Shown here piece by piece: positions 52,137 to 59,593 of a stretch of 64,000 nt of DNA; the first letter of the stretch is position 1, and each line of letters opens with the position of its first letter. The position numbers were made by a program, and so were the translations under genes. Source of the DNA: Butyrivibrio sp. M55 (GTDB lineage: Bacteria; Bacillota; Clostridia; Lachnospirales; Lachnospiraceae); the NCBI RefSeq assembly GCF_900116865.1, contig NZ_FPCD01000002.1, positions 310,001 to 374,000 of the forward strand. Reading direction: 5' to 3'. The notes under the pieces were generated by a model, which was not told the DNA's origin, searched no databases, and saw nothing but the letters and a program-made list of their open reading frames with translations.

Positions 52137-53958
52137 GAATTATAAGGTTATAAGTTTTACTTCAAAGGGAAAAGAGCTTGCGGATAAGGTGCTTTTCCTT
52201 ATTTCCGATGGGGAGTTTGTGCGCGGTGATATCGAAGAGGATTTTTCTTTGGATGATTTTGTTAAATGTAGTTTCCGGCAGGGAAATGTCCTTATATTTG
52301 TGGGCGCTGCAGGAATTGCGGTCAGAGCGATAGCACCTTACATTGAAGATAAAACTAAGGATCCTTCGGTCATTGTTATAGATGAAGAGGGAAGGAACGT
52401 GATACCTCTTTTGTCAGGGCACATCGGAGGAGGTGTGAGAGAGGCAAAGAAAATTTCGGAGCTTCTTGGCGCTAATCTTGTTGTGACTACGGCATCCGAT
52501 GTTTCGGGAGAATTTGCCGTGGATGTTTTTGCGTCTGAGAACGGATTTGCCATTTCTGATATGAAGAAGGCTAAAGAGTTTACGGCAAGGCTTCTTGAGG
52601 AGAAAGGGGCTGTGTATGAGGTGGACGCTGAGATTGAGGGTATGCCTTCTTATGATGTTGATACGGGATATGCGAATGTAGTCAGGCAATTGGCGGATGG
52701 AGAGTGCTATGGTAGTGATGCTAAAGAAACTGATGATGCAGAGCTTGATGAATCTGCGAAAGAGACTGATATAGAGAAAAGCAAGGCATGTTTTACAATT
52801 TCTTTTCGCAAGGATAAGTCTGAAAGCGGTGTGCTTAATCTTATCCCTAAGTGTATCGTAATCGGCGTCGGCTGCAAGAAGGGGACGCCTTATGAGAAGC
52901 TTTGGGCTTTTGTTGAGGATAAGCTTTCGGAGCACAATATTGATAAGAGAGCTGTCGGTGTGCTTGCTTCCGTGGATATCAAGAAAGAGGAAGAAGGACT
53001 GATCCGTGTGGCTAAAGAGCTGGAGGCTGGGTTTAAAGTCTTTTCTTCGGATGTATTGATGGCGCAGGAGGGCGAGTTTACGGCTTCTGAGTTTGTAAAG
53101 AGCATCACGGGAACCGATAACGTCTGCGAGAGAGCGGTTGCTGCCTGTGGTTGCAAGAAGATTATAGTTACGAAAGAAAGCTCTGACGGTATGACTTTTG
53201 CGGCAGGTGTGATTGACAGTAGGTGCGGAAAAGTTTCGGTTGTCGGTATCGGTCCCGGAAATTATGAGAATATGACGATTAAAGCGGCACAGACGCTTAA
53301 GGCGTGCGATGTGATCGCCGGATATACCGTTTACTGCGATCTGGTCAGACCTTTTTTTCCTGATAAAGAATATATCTCAACGCCAATGATGGGTGAGGAA
53401 AAGAGAGTTAAACTTGCTTATGAGAGGGCGGCAGAAGGCAAGAAGGTTGCGCTTGTGTGCAGTGGAGATGCCGGAGTTTACGGAATGGCGGGGCTTTGCT
53501 ATGAAGATGCGGTGAATTTCGATAACGTTGATACGGAAGTGGTTCCGGGAGTTACGGCTGCAATCAGTGGTGCGGCGCTTCTTGGGGCACCGCTTATACA
53601 TGATTTTTGTCTGATAAGTATGAGCGACAGGCTTACGCCGATGGAACTTATCGAAAAGAGGCTTCGCGCTGCGGCGTCGGCAGATATGGTTGTTGTCATC
53701 TACAATCCCGAGAGTAAGGGGAGAAAGGGATATCTTGCCCATGCCTGCGAGATTCTGATGGAGAATCTGCCACCCGAGCGGGTTTGCGGAATTGCAGGAA
53801 ACATAGGAAGAGACGGCGAATACTGTAAGGTTATGACTTTGGGTGAATTAAAAGGTGCTGAGGTGGATATGTTCTCGACGATTTTTGTCGGGAATTCTTC
53901 AACAAGGGATATTGCCGAGCACATGGTTACTTTAAGAGGATACAGAAGTGAGAGATAA
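52117..53958 (+). CDS. cbiG-cbiH: CbiG-CbiH fusion: cobalt-precorrin-5A hydrolase and cobalt-precorrin-3 C17-methyltransferase
   Basis: About 613 residues. The N-terminal half is CbiG: ISFTSKGKELADKV, VGAAGIAVRAIAPYIEDK, LSGHIGGGVREAKKI and a C-terminal VIGVGCKKGTPYE domain. The second half is CbiH: VSVVGIGPGNYENMTIKA, GYTVYCDLVRP, VCSGDAGVYGMAGLCYE, VPGVTAAISGAALLGAPLIHDF. The fusion joins ring contraction with the next step. A far upstream ATG at 51979 is in frame, but 52117 starts at the proper CbiG N-terminus. An acidic spacer (residues about 190-220) interrupts CbiG. Confidence 0.92.
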   Translation: MAKAEYKNYKVISFTSKGKELADKVLFLISDGEFVRGDIEEDFSLDDFVKCSFRQGNVLIFVGAAGIAVRAIAPYIEDKTKDPSVIVIDEEGRNVIPLLSGHIGGGVREAKKISELLGANLVVTTASDVSGEFAVDVFASENGFAISDMKKAKEFTARLLEEKGAVYEVDAEIEGMPSYDVDTGYANVVRQLADGECYGSDAKETDDAELDESAKETDIEKSKACFTISFRKDKSESGVLNLIPKCIVIGVGCKKGTPYEKLWAFVEDKLSEHNIDKRAVGVLASVDIKKEEEGLIRVAKELEAGFKVFSSDVLMAQEGEFTASEFVKSITGTDNVCERAVAACGCKKIIVTKESSDGMTFAAGVIDSRCGKVSVVGIGPGNYENMTIKAAQTLKACDVIAGYTVYCDLVRPFFPDKEYISTPMMGEEKRVKLAYERAAEGKKVALVCSGDAGVYGMAGLCYEDAVNFDNVDTEVVPGVTAAISGAALLGAPLIHDFCLISMSDRLTPMELIEKRLRAAASADMVVVIYNPESKGRKGYLAHACEILMENLPPERVCGIAGNIGRDGEYCKVMTLGELKGAEVDMFSTIFVGNSSTRDIAEHMVTLRGYRSER

Positions 53959-56227
53959 GGTTCTTATTTTCGGAGGAACAACTGAAGGAAGAGAGCTTGC
54001 GGCTGCGCTTTCCGCGGCGGGTGTACAGCACTTGGTGAGTGTTGCGACTGATTATGGCAAGGAAATTGAGGACTCTTTTGGAGAGAAAAATGTTATTGTC
54101 GGAAGAAAGAACGCGGATGAAATGGCGGAACTTATTGCCGGAGAGGTCTTCACTGTGTGCGTTGATGCTACGCATCCTTTTGCGACGCTTGTTTCTACTG
54201 AGATTAAGAAAGCATGTGAAAAGACCGGGATTATGTATTTAAGGCTCCTTAGAGATACAGGAGCGAAGATTGAGCTTATGACTGCTTCCAACGAATGTGG
54301 TTTTGATAAAGAAATTGAGAGTAATTGTCGAAAGCGCGTAATGTTATGCAATGCGGATGTGGTTAATGAGAGTATTCAGATTGTGACTTGTGATTCGGTC
54401 ATGAGTGCGGCAAAGGAACTTGAAAAGATAAGCGGAAACATTCTTCTTTTAACGGGAAGTAAAGACCTTAAGTCAATTATGGCCGAGATTTCCGATAAGA
54501 CAAGAGTATACGCGAGAGTTATTCCGAATATCGAGAGTATCACAAAGTGCGAAGAAGCAGGGCTTCGTGGAAAGCAGATTATTGCTATGCAGGGGCCTTT
54601 TTCAAAAGATATGAATGTTGCACTTATAAATGAGATTTGCGCTTCTGTAATTCTTACGAAGGAGAGCGGCGCTACAGGCGGGCTTGATGAGAAGCTTCTT
54701 GCGGCGAGAGAGTGCGGGATTAAGGTTGTTATGATAAAGAGTCCCGAGAGCAGACTTGATGTTTCCGGATGTGATGTGGGTGCATCTGCAAAAGGCTACA
54801 GTCTGCCGGAAGTGCTGGAAAAGCTTGGAGTTGACAAGAAACGTGTTAAATCCGGCGAGATCGTCAAAGAGAGTAACAGCTTAAACGAAGTTAAGGATAA
54901 TATAGGAAAGAGCATCATACTTGCGGGGATCGGCCCCGGTGATGCGAGATATTATACAAGAGAACTGGAAGATGCACTTGAGAATGTGGATGTGATTTTT
55001 GGAGCAAAGAGCATTCTTGACAGGCTTGATAAGAGTAGGGTTAAAGCAGAATTTGTGCCCCGTTACATGGGAAAAGATATTCTTGAGTTTTTGAATAAAT
55101 CTCCAAACTACAAGAATCCGCTGGCTCTTTTCTCGGGAGATATAAGCCTTTGCAGCGGTGCCAAGAATGCGGCGAAGGTTTTTGAAGGCGCAGGATATGG
55201 AGTTCATACGATATCAGGTATTTCTTCGGTTGCTCTTTTTGCAAACAGATTGGGACTTGGGCTGGAAGACTGCAGTATAGTGAGCGCTCATGGAAGAGAG
55301 TGTAATGTTGCGGGATATATTGCGGAAACTAAGAGACTTATCATTCTTCCTTCAAGCTGTGCGCACGCGGGCGAGATTGCGAGAACTGCGTTTACGGTAG
55401 CGAAAATAAATGATTATGGCAGGAACGATAGCGTAAAAGTTGAAGGTTTCGGCGGATGCGGAGATCTTAAAATTGTAATCGGATATGAGCTCGGAACAGC
55501 GCTAGAGCGGATTTTCGAAGTGTCGGAAGATGAACTTGGAAATAAACTTTTTTCACCTGATGAAAAGGGGAAGTGTTTAATGTATATTGAGAATAAATGT
55601 GCGGGCGAAACGCCTGTAATAAGAGGAATATCGGACGATGAGTTCATCAGAGGTAAGACTCCGATGACCAAAGAGGAGATAAGGGCGATATCTATTAGAA
55701 AGCTGGGACTTTCTGCGGATTCCGTGCTCTATGATATCGGCGCGGGGACAGGTTCCGTATCTGTCGAAGCAGCTCTTTTGCACCCTGATATCAAAGTCTG
55801 TGCGATAGAGCGAAACGACGAGGCGGTTGAACTTATCAAGAAGAACAAAGAGAAGTTCTGTGCAGATAACATTACTGTGATAAAGGGCGAAGCTTCAGAG
55901 GTGCTTGAAAAAATGGCACTATCAGAAACGGCAGAGAATACGGGCGTTTCAGTTGAAGGGAAGCTACTTATCCCTACACATGCGTTCATCGGCGGAAGCG
56001 GCGGAAATATGCGGGTTATTATTGAGGTTCTGAAGAAGATGAATGAGAATATTCGAATTGTGATAAACTGTGTTACACTCGAGACACTTACGGAAGTTCT
56101 TTCTGTTATCAAAGAGGAGAAATATGCAGAACCTGACATTGTCCAAGTCAGCGCAAGCAGATATAGGAGAGTCGGAGAGTATCATATGGCCGATGCAATT
56201 AATCCGGTGTATATAGTGACATTATAA
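53948..56227 (+). CDS. cbiJ-cbiE-cbiT: CbiJ-CbiE-CbiT triple fusion
   Basis: A 759-residue protein. Residues 1-285 are CbiJ, cobalt-precorrin-6A reductase (VLIFGGTTEGRELAAAL, DATHPFATLVS, GSKDL, TKESGATGG). Residues about 315-530 are CbiE, C5-methyltransferase (ILAGIGPGDARYYT, FSGDISLCSG, ISSVALFANRLGL). Residues about 550-759 are CbiT, C15-methyltransferase/decarboxylase (PMTKEEIRAISIRKLGL, YDIGAGTGSVSVEAAL, HAFIGGSGGNMR). CbiE-CbiT fusions (CobL) are common; adding CbiJ is rarer. It overlaps the previous gene by eleven bases and ends the operon. Confidence 0.92.
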   Translation: MRDKVLIFGGTTEGRELAAALSAAGVQHLVSVATDYGKEIEDSFGEKNVIVGRKNADEMAELIAGEVFTVCVDATHPFATLVSTEIKKACEKTGIMYLRLLRDTGAKIELMTASNECGFDKEIESNCRKRVMLCNADVVNESIQIVTCDSVMSAAKELEKISGNILLLTGSKDLKSIMAEISDKTRVYARVIPNIESITKCEEAGLRGKQIIAMQGPFSKDMNVALINEICASVILTKESGATGGLDEKLLAARECGIKVVMIKSPESRLDVSGCDVGASAKGYSLPEVLEKLGVDKKRVKSGEIVKESNSLNEVKDNIGKSIILAGIGPGDARYYTRELEDALENVDVIFGAKSILDRLDKSRVKAEFVPRYMGKDILEFLNKSPNYKNPLALFSGDISLCSGAKNAAKVFEGAGYGVHTISGISSVALFANRLGLGLEDCSIVSAHGRECNVAGYIAETKRLIILPSSCAHAGEIARTAFTVAKINDYGRNDSVKVEGFGGCGDLKIVIGYELGTALERIFEVSEDELGNKLFSPDEKGKCLMYIENKCAGETPVIRGISDDEFIRGKTPMTKEEIRAISIRKLGLSADSVLYDIGAGTGSVSVEAALLHPDIKVCAIERNDEAVELIKKNKEKFCADNITVIKGEASEVLEKMALSETAENTGVSVEGKLLIPTHAFIGGSGGNMRVIIEVLKKMNENIRIVINCVTLETLTEVLSVIKEEKYAEPDIVQVSASRYRRVGEYHMADAINPVYIVTL

Positions 56228-56337
56228 TGGCAATGAGCCTAAGGAATAAGCCACCTTGCACAAAATGGCATAAAAGAAGCCAGGAGTTATTCGAAAAGCT
56301 CAATACTTTTCTGAATTCTAGCTAAAAAAGTGGCTGC

Positions 56338-56607
56338 ATGACTTTTTGAGTATTTTTGACTTGAAAAAGTCATATAACTTATGGGAAATGAAGAATAGAT
56401 AATTGCTGAAAAGAAGGTGTGTATGACTTTTCTGATGGTTTTGGCTTGAAAAAGTCATGGGATTTCCCGAAAATAAGAAAAAACATATGACTTTTTTAGA
56501 GAGTTTTGCTCAGAAAAGTCATATGACTAGAGGAAAAAGAAGGACGGTCGGTCGAAAAAATAGAGAACGGCATGACTTTTTTAGCATTATTGCTCTGAAA
56601 AAGTCAT
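56338..56607. repeat. Array of four 36-nt imperfect palindromes
   Basis: Cores start at 56338, 56423, 56487 and 56572, each 36 nt long, with ends ATGACTTTT and AAAAGTCAT (or one T/A longer) and variable 14-18 base centres often containing TTTTG-CT. Start spacings are 85, 64 and 85 bases. The flanks are purine-rich (GAAAA, AAGAAGG). The third and fourth stems extend outward (CATATG, AACGG/CCGTT). A degenerate copy may lie at 56305-56331. This fills most of the 399-base gap between the corrin operon and the aldo/keto reductase gene. Confidence 0.8.
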
Positions 56608-56626
56608 ACCGTTATCAAAAATGTTC

Positions 56627-57481
56627 TTATGCCTGATCCGGTGAGTGGCCGGAATTGCCGTAAGGCTCGATCTCGTCGATCATCTCCATGTCGTCTTCCG
56701 AAAGTTCGAAGTCAAACAGCTCAGAGTTGGAGCGGATTCTTTCGGGATTGACGGACTTGGGGAGCGGAACAACGTCGTGCTGCATTTCCCAGCGAAGGAT
56801 GATCTGAGCAACGGTGCGGTCATATTTTTCCGCAAGGTCCTTAAGAAGCGGATGCTCAAGGGATTTACCTCTTCCGAGCGGGCTCCAGGCCTCTACGAGG
56901 ATGCCGTGTTCCTGACAGAAATCTACTGTATCTTTCTGAAGGAAGCCGGGATTTATCTCAATCTGGTCGACTGCGGGGATGATGTCAAATTCCATGAGCG
57001 CCTTGAGGTGATGAGTAAGGAAGTTTGAAACGCCGATTGCTTTAACTCTTCCTGACTTGTATATCTCTATCATCGCCTTCCAGGTTTCGCGGTTTGTGTT
57101 CTCCCAGTCATCGTCAAATGCATATGATGCGGGCCAGTGAATGAGATAGAGGTCAAGATAATCCAGACCGATCTCGCTCATAGTCTTTTCAAAAGCAGCA
57201 AGAGTCTTTTCGTAGCCAAGTTCTGACTTCCAGACTTTGCTGGTAACAAAGATGTCTTCTCTTTTTGCGGTACCTGTTGCGATAAAGTCGTTTATTGCCT
57301 GTCCGACCTGCTTTTCATTCTCGTAAAAGGCGGCTGTATCGATGTGACGGTAGCCGATTTCAAGTGCGGATTTCACGGAATTGTAGGCTTCTGCCGGATC
57401 TTTTATCTTATATGTGCCAAAAGCAAGGCATGGAATCGCGGTTCCGTTATTTAGCTTGATTCTGTCAGTAAGTGTATTCAT
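56627..57481 (-). CDS. Aldo/keto reductase
   Basis: A 284-residue NADPH-dependent oxidoreductase. Seen: GYRHIDTAAFYENEKQVGQ with catalytic Asp and Tyr, SKVWKSELGYEKT with the lysine, DLYLIHWP with the histidine, the AIGVSNF strand, and LPKSVNPERIRSN for cofactor phosphate binding. These match the 2,5-diketo-gluconate reductase/glyoxal reductase branch. It lies alone on the - strand, between corrin genes, and has no evident part in that pathway. GAGAGG precedes its start. Confidence 0.92.
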   Translation of the reverse strand: MNTLTDRIKLNNGTAIPCLAFGTYKIKDPAEAYNSVKSALEIGYRHIDTAAFYENEKQVGQAINDFIATGTAKREDIFVTSKVWKSELGYEKTLAAFEKTMSEIGLDYLDLYLIHWPASYAFDDDWENTNRETWKAMIEIYKSGRVKAIGVSNFLTHHLKALMEFDIIPAVDQIEINPGFLQKDTVDFCQEHGILVEAWSPLGRGKSLEHPLLKDLAEKYDRTVAQIILRWEMQHDVVPLPKSVNPERIRSNSELFDFELSEDDMEMIDEIEPYGNSGHSPDQA

Positions 57482-57727
57482 TGAATGTACCTCTCTTTTT
57501 TATGCCGATATCATCGGTATTGTCGTAAGATTCATACTCACACCATAGTAACATATAATTTGAATCAGGTATGTAGTTTCGGATAAAAAGCATTTCTGAA
57601 TTATATATCATAGAACTCATGCTTTTTATATCATGATCGCGAATTAGTGATAATTAACAAATATCTGATTTATTGACCGTTTTGTTGTGTATTAATGAAC
57701 AGAGTTAAAAAATAATTTAAAAAACGC

Positions 57728-57755
57728 TTACAAAAGCAAGGATATGTTGTATTAT
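57728..57755 (+). promoter_or_regulatory. Probable promoter of cbiA in the 317-base divergent gap
   Basis: TTACAA (57728-57733) and TATTAT (57750-57755), spacing sixteen bases. The rest of 57482-57798 is AT-rich without a riboswitch or gene that I can see. Confidence 0.45.
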
Positions 57756-57798
57756 AGAATTAAGAGAAAATGCTTTACTATTACAACAAGGGGTAACT

Positions 57799-59193
57799 AT
57801 GACTAATAATTTTCCTAGAGTAATGATCTGCGGAACCGGAAGCGGCAGTGGTAAGACTATAGTGACTTGCGCGCTTCTTAGGATTCTCAAAAGAAGAGGC
57901 TATAATCCCGCTGTATTCAAATGCGGACCCGATTATATCGATCCGATTTTTCACAAAACAGTTTTAGATGTTCCTTCACGAAATCTTGATATTTTCATGG
58001 CAGGAAAAGACGGTATTCGCCGCACACTCGACAGAGGCAGTGAGGGAAAAGATTTTGGCGTTATAGAAGGTGTAATGGGCTTTTATGACGGGATAAGTAT
58101 GTCCGGAACAGACGGTTCAAGCTATGATATAAGCAAAGAAACGGAGACACCTGCCATACTTGTTGTAAATGCAAAAGGCATGAGCATGTCGATAATTCCC
58201 GTAGTACAGGGATTCTTCGATTATGTCGGAAGAATTAACAATCCAATTAAGGGAATAATATTGAATAATATCTCTCCGATGGTCGCAAAAGATATATCAT
58301 CGCGCATTGAGGAAGAGGTGCATATTCCGGTCGTCGGATATATTCCTTTTATAAAAGAAGCCGGTATAGACAGCAGGCACCTTGGACTTGTGCTTCCCGA
58401 TGAGATTCCTGATATTTTGGAAAAAATTGATGCGGTAGCCGATAAGCTTGAGGAAACTCTTGATTTCGAAAAGCTTCTTGATATTGCAGAGAAAGCAGAG
58501 AGTTTCAGGACTTTGCAAAACAGTTTTGCACTTCCGCTTTGCGCAGAGCCTGCAGAGGGCGGACCTTTGAAGGTTGCGGTCGCAAAGGATGAAGCATTTT
58601 GCTTCTATTATGAAGATAACTTTGATCTCATGAGAGATATGGGAATAGAGCTGGAGTTCTTTTCACCGCTTCATGATGAAAGACTTCCTGAGGCGGACGG
58701 TTATATCTTCGGAGGAGGTTATCCGGAACTTCACGCAAAAGAGCTGTCTGAGAACACTTTGATGCTTGAGGATATTAAAAATGCGGCAGACAATAATGTT
58801 CCTATTATTGCGGAGTGCGGCGGATTTATGTATCTTCAGGAAGAACTTGAGGACAAGGATGGCAACACCTATAAGATGGTTGGCGCAATCCCCGGTAAGT
58901 CTTTCATGACGGGAAAGCTAACGAGATTTGGCTATGTGACTATAGCTGCCGCAAAAGAAAATACATATTTAAAGCCGTTTGAATGTATAAACGGTCATGA
59001 GTTCCACTATTACGACACAACTGACAACGGAGATACCTGCGTGATCACAAAGGGTACGCAGAACCGCTCTTGGGAAGGAATTCAGATAAAAGGAAATCTT
59101 TTCGCAGGATTCCCGCATCTTTATTATCCTTCATGCAATTCATTTATCGAGAGATTCGCAGCAAGCATGCTGGTTGGACGATCCCAGATTTAA
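57799..59193 (+). CDS. cbiA: Cobyrinate a,c-diamide synthase
   Basis: A 464-residue ATP- and glutamine-dependent enzyme amidating the a and c side chains of cobyrinate. The N-terminal ATPase domain has GTGSGSGKTIVTCALLRIL, KCGPDYIDPIFH and VIEGVMGFYDG. The class I glutaminase domain has nucleophile in AECGGFMYL and histidine in GHEFHYYD. It follows an AAGGGGT ribosome site. It is separated from the main corrin operon by the palindrome array and the opposed reductase gene, so it has its own promoter. No second riboswitch is visible in front. Confidence 0.93.
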   Translation: MTNNFPRVMICGTGSGSGKTIVTCALLRILKRRGYNPAVFKCGPDYIDPIFHKTVLDVPSRNLDIFMAGKDGIRRTLDRGSEGKDFGVIEGVMGFYDGISMSGTDGSSYDISKETETPAILVVNAKGMSMSIIPVVQGFFDYVGRINNPIKGIILNNISPMVAKDISSRIEEEVHIPVVGYIPFIKEAGIDSRHLGLVLPDEIPDILEKIDAVADKLEETLDFEKLLDIAEKAESFRTLQNSFALPLCAEPAEGGPLKVAVAKDEAFCFYYEDNFDLMRDMGIELEFFSPLHDERLPEADGYIFGGGYPELHAKELSENTLMLEDIKNAADNNVPIIAECGGFMYLQEELEDKDGNTYKMVGAIPGKSFMTGKLTRFGYVTIAAAKENTYLKPFECINGHEFHYYDTTDNGDTCVITKGTQNRSWEGIQIKGNLFAGFPHLYYPSCNSFIERFAASMLVGRSQI

Positions 59194-59235
59194 GGGCGAC
59201 GATTCATATAATTATGAGAGGAAACGCATGACGAA

Positions 59236-59433
59236 ATGAACATACATCTTTGTAAAAATGATGAGACCCTTGAGCAGGCGCTTGATTACATCAATGAGCA
59301 TGACTCCGAGGGACGAAAGTATACATTTGATAAAGAAAAAGACAGGTGCTATGTCGGCGATGAGGCCTTTGTATCCGCACCCGTCCTCATAAACCATAAA
59401 AACAATTATTGGGCACTTCATATTGTGGAGTGA
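59236..59433 (+). CDS. Small hypothetical protein
   Basis: A 65-residue acidic protein with no signal peptide or membrane helix and no recognised motif. The GAGAGGA sequence is fourteen bases from the ATG, somewhat far, and a four-codon frame (ATG ACG AAA TGA, 59228) overlaps the start. It follows cbiA by 42 bases and is closed by a strong terminator, so it is likely expressed with cbiA. Confidence 0.5.
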   Translation: MNIHLCKNDETLEQALDYINEHDSEGRKYTFDKEKDRCYVGDEAFVSAPVLINHKNNYWALHIVE

Positions 59434-59452
59434 TTTCAGAGTCAATTAGGAT

Positions 59453-59481
59453 GAGAGTTGCATAGTGAGCAACTCTTTTTT
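59453..59481 (+). terminator. Intrinsic terminator of the cbiA transcript
   Basis: AGAGTTGC and GCAACTCT form an eight-bp stem with a seven-base loop, followed by T-rich sequence. Confidence 0.85.
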
Positions 59482-59535
59482 CGTGGGAATTATCTATTTA
59501 GTATGTCTTTCAAGTATAAGAATATGATAAAATAG

Positions 59536-59551
59536 ATACGTATTAACGTAT
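59536..59551. repeat. Palindrome upstream of the sensor kinase
   Basis: ATACGTATTAACGTAT, six-bp arms around ATTA, 43 bases before the kinase start; a possible operator. Confidence 0.35.
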
Positions 59552-59593
59552 ATGCTTTGTACTTGCACGTAACAGTAGTTTACAGGTGATCTT

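Noticed and set aside
56338-56607. CRISPR array
   Set aside because: The 36-nt units look like CRISPR repeats in length, but their centres differ from copy to copy, only the arms are conserved, spacers are 28-49 bases of similar purine-rich sequence, and no cas genes are nearby.
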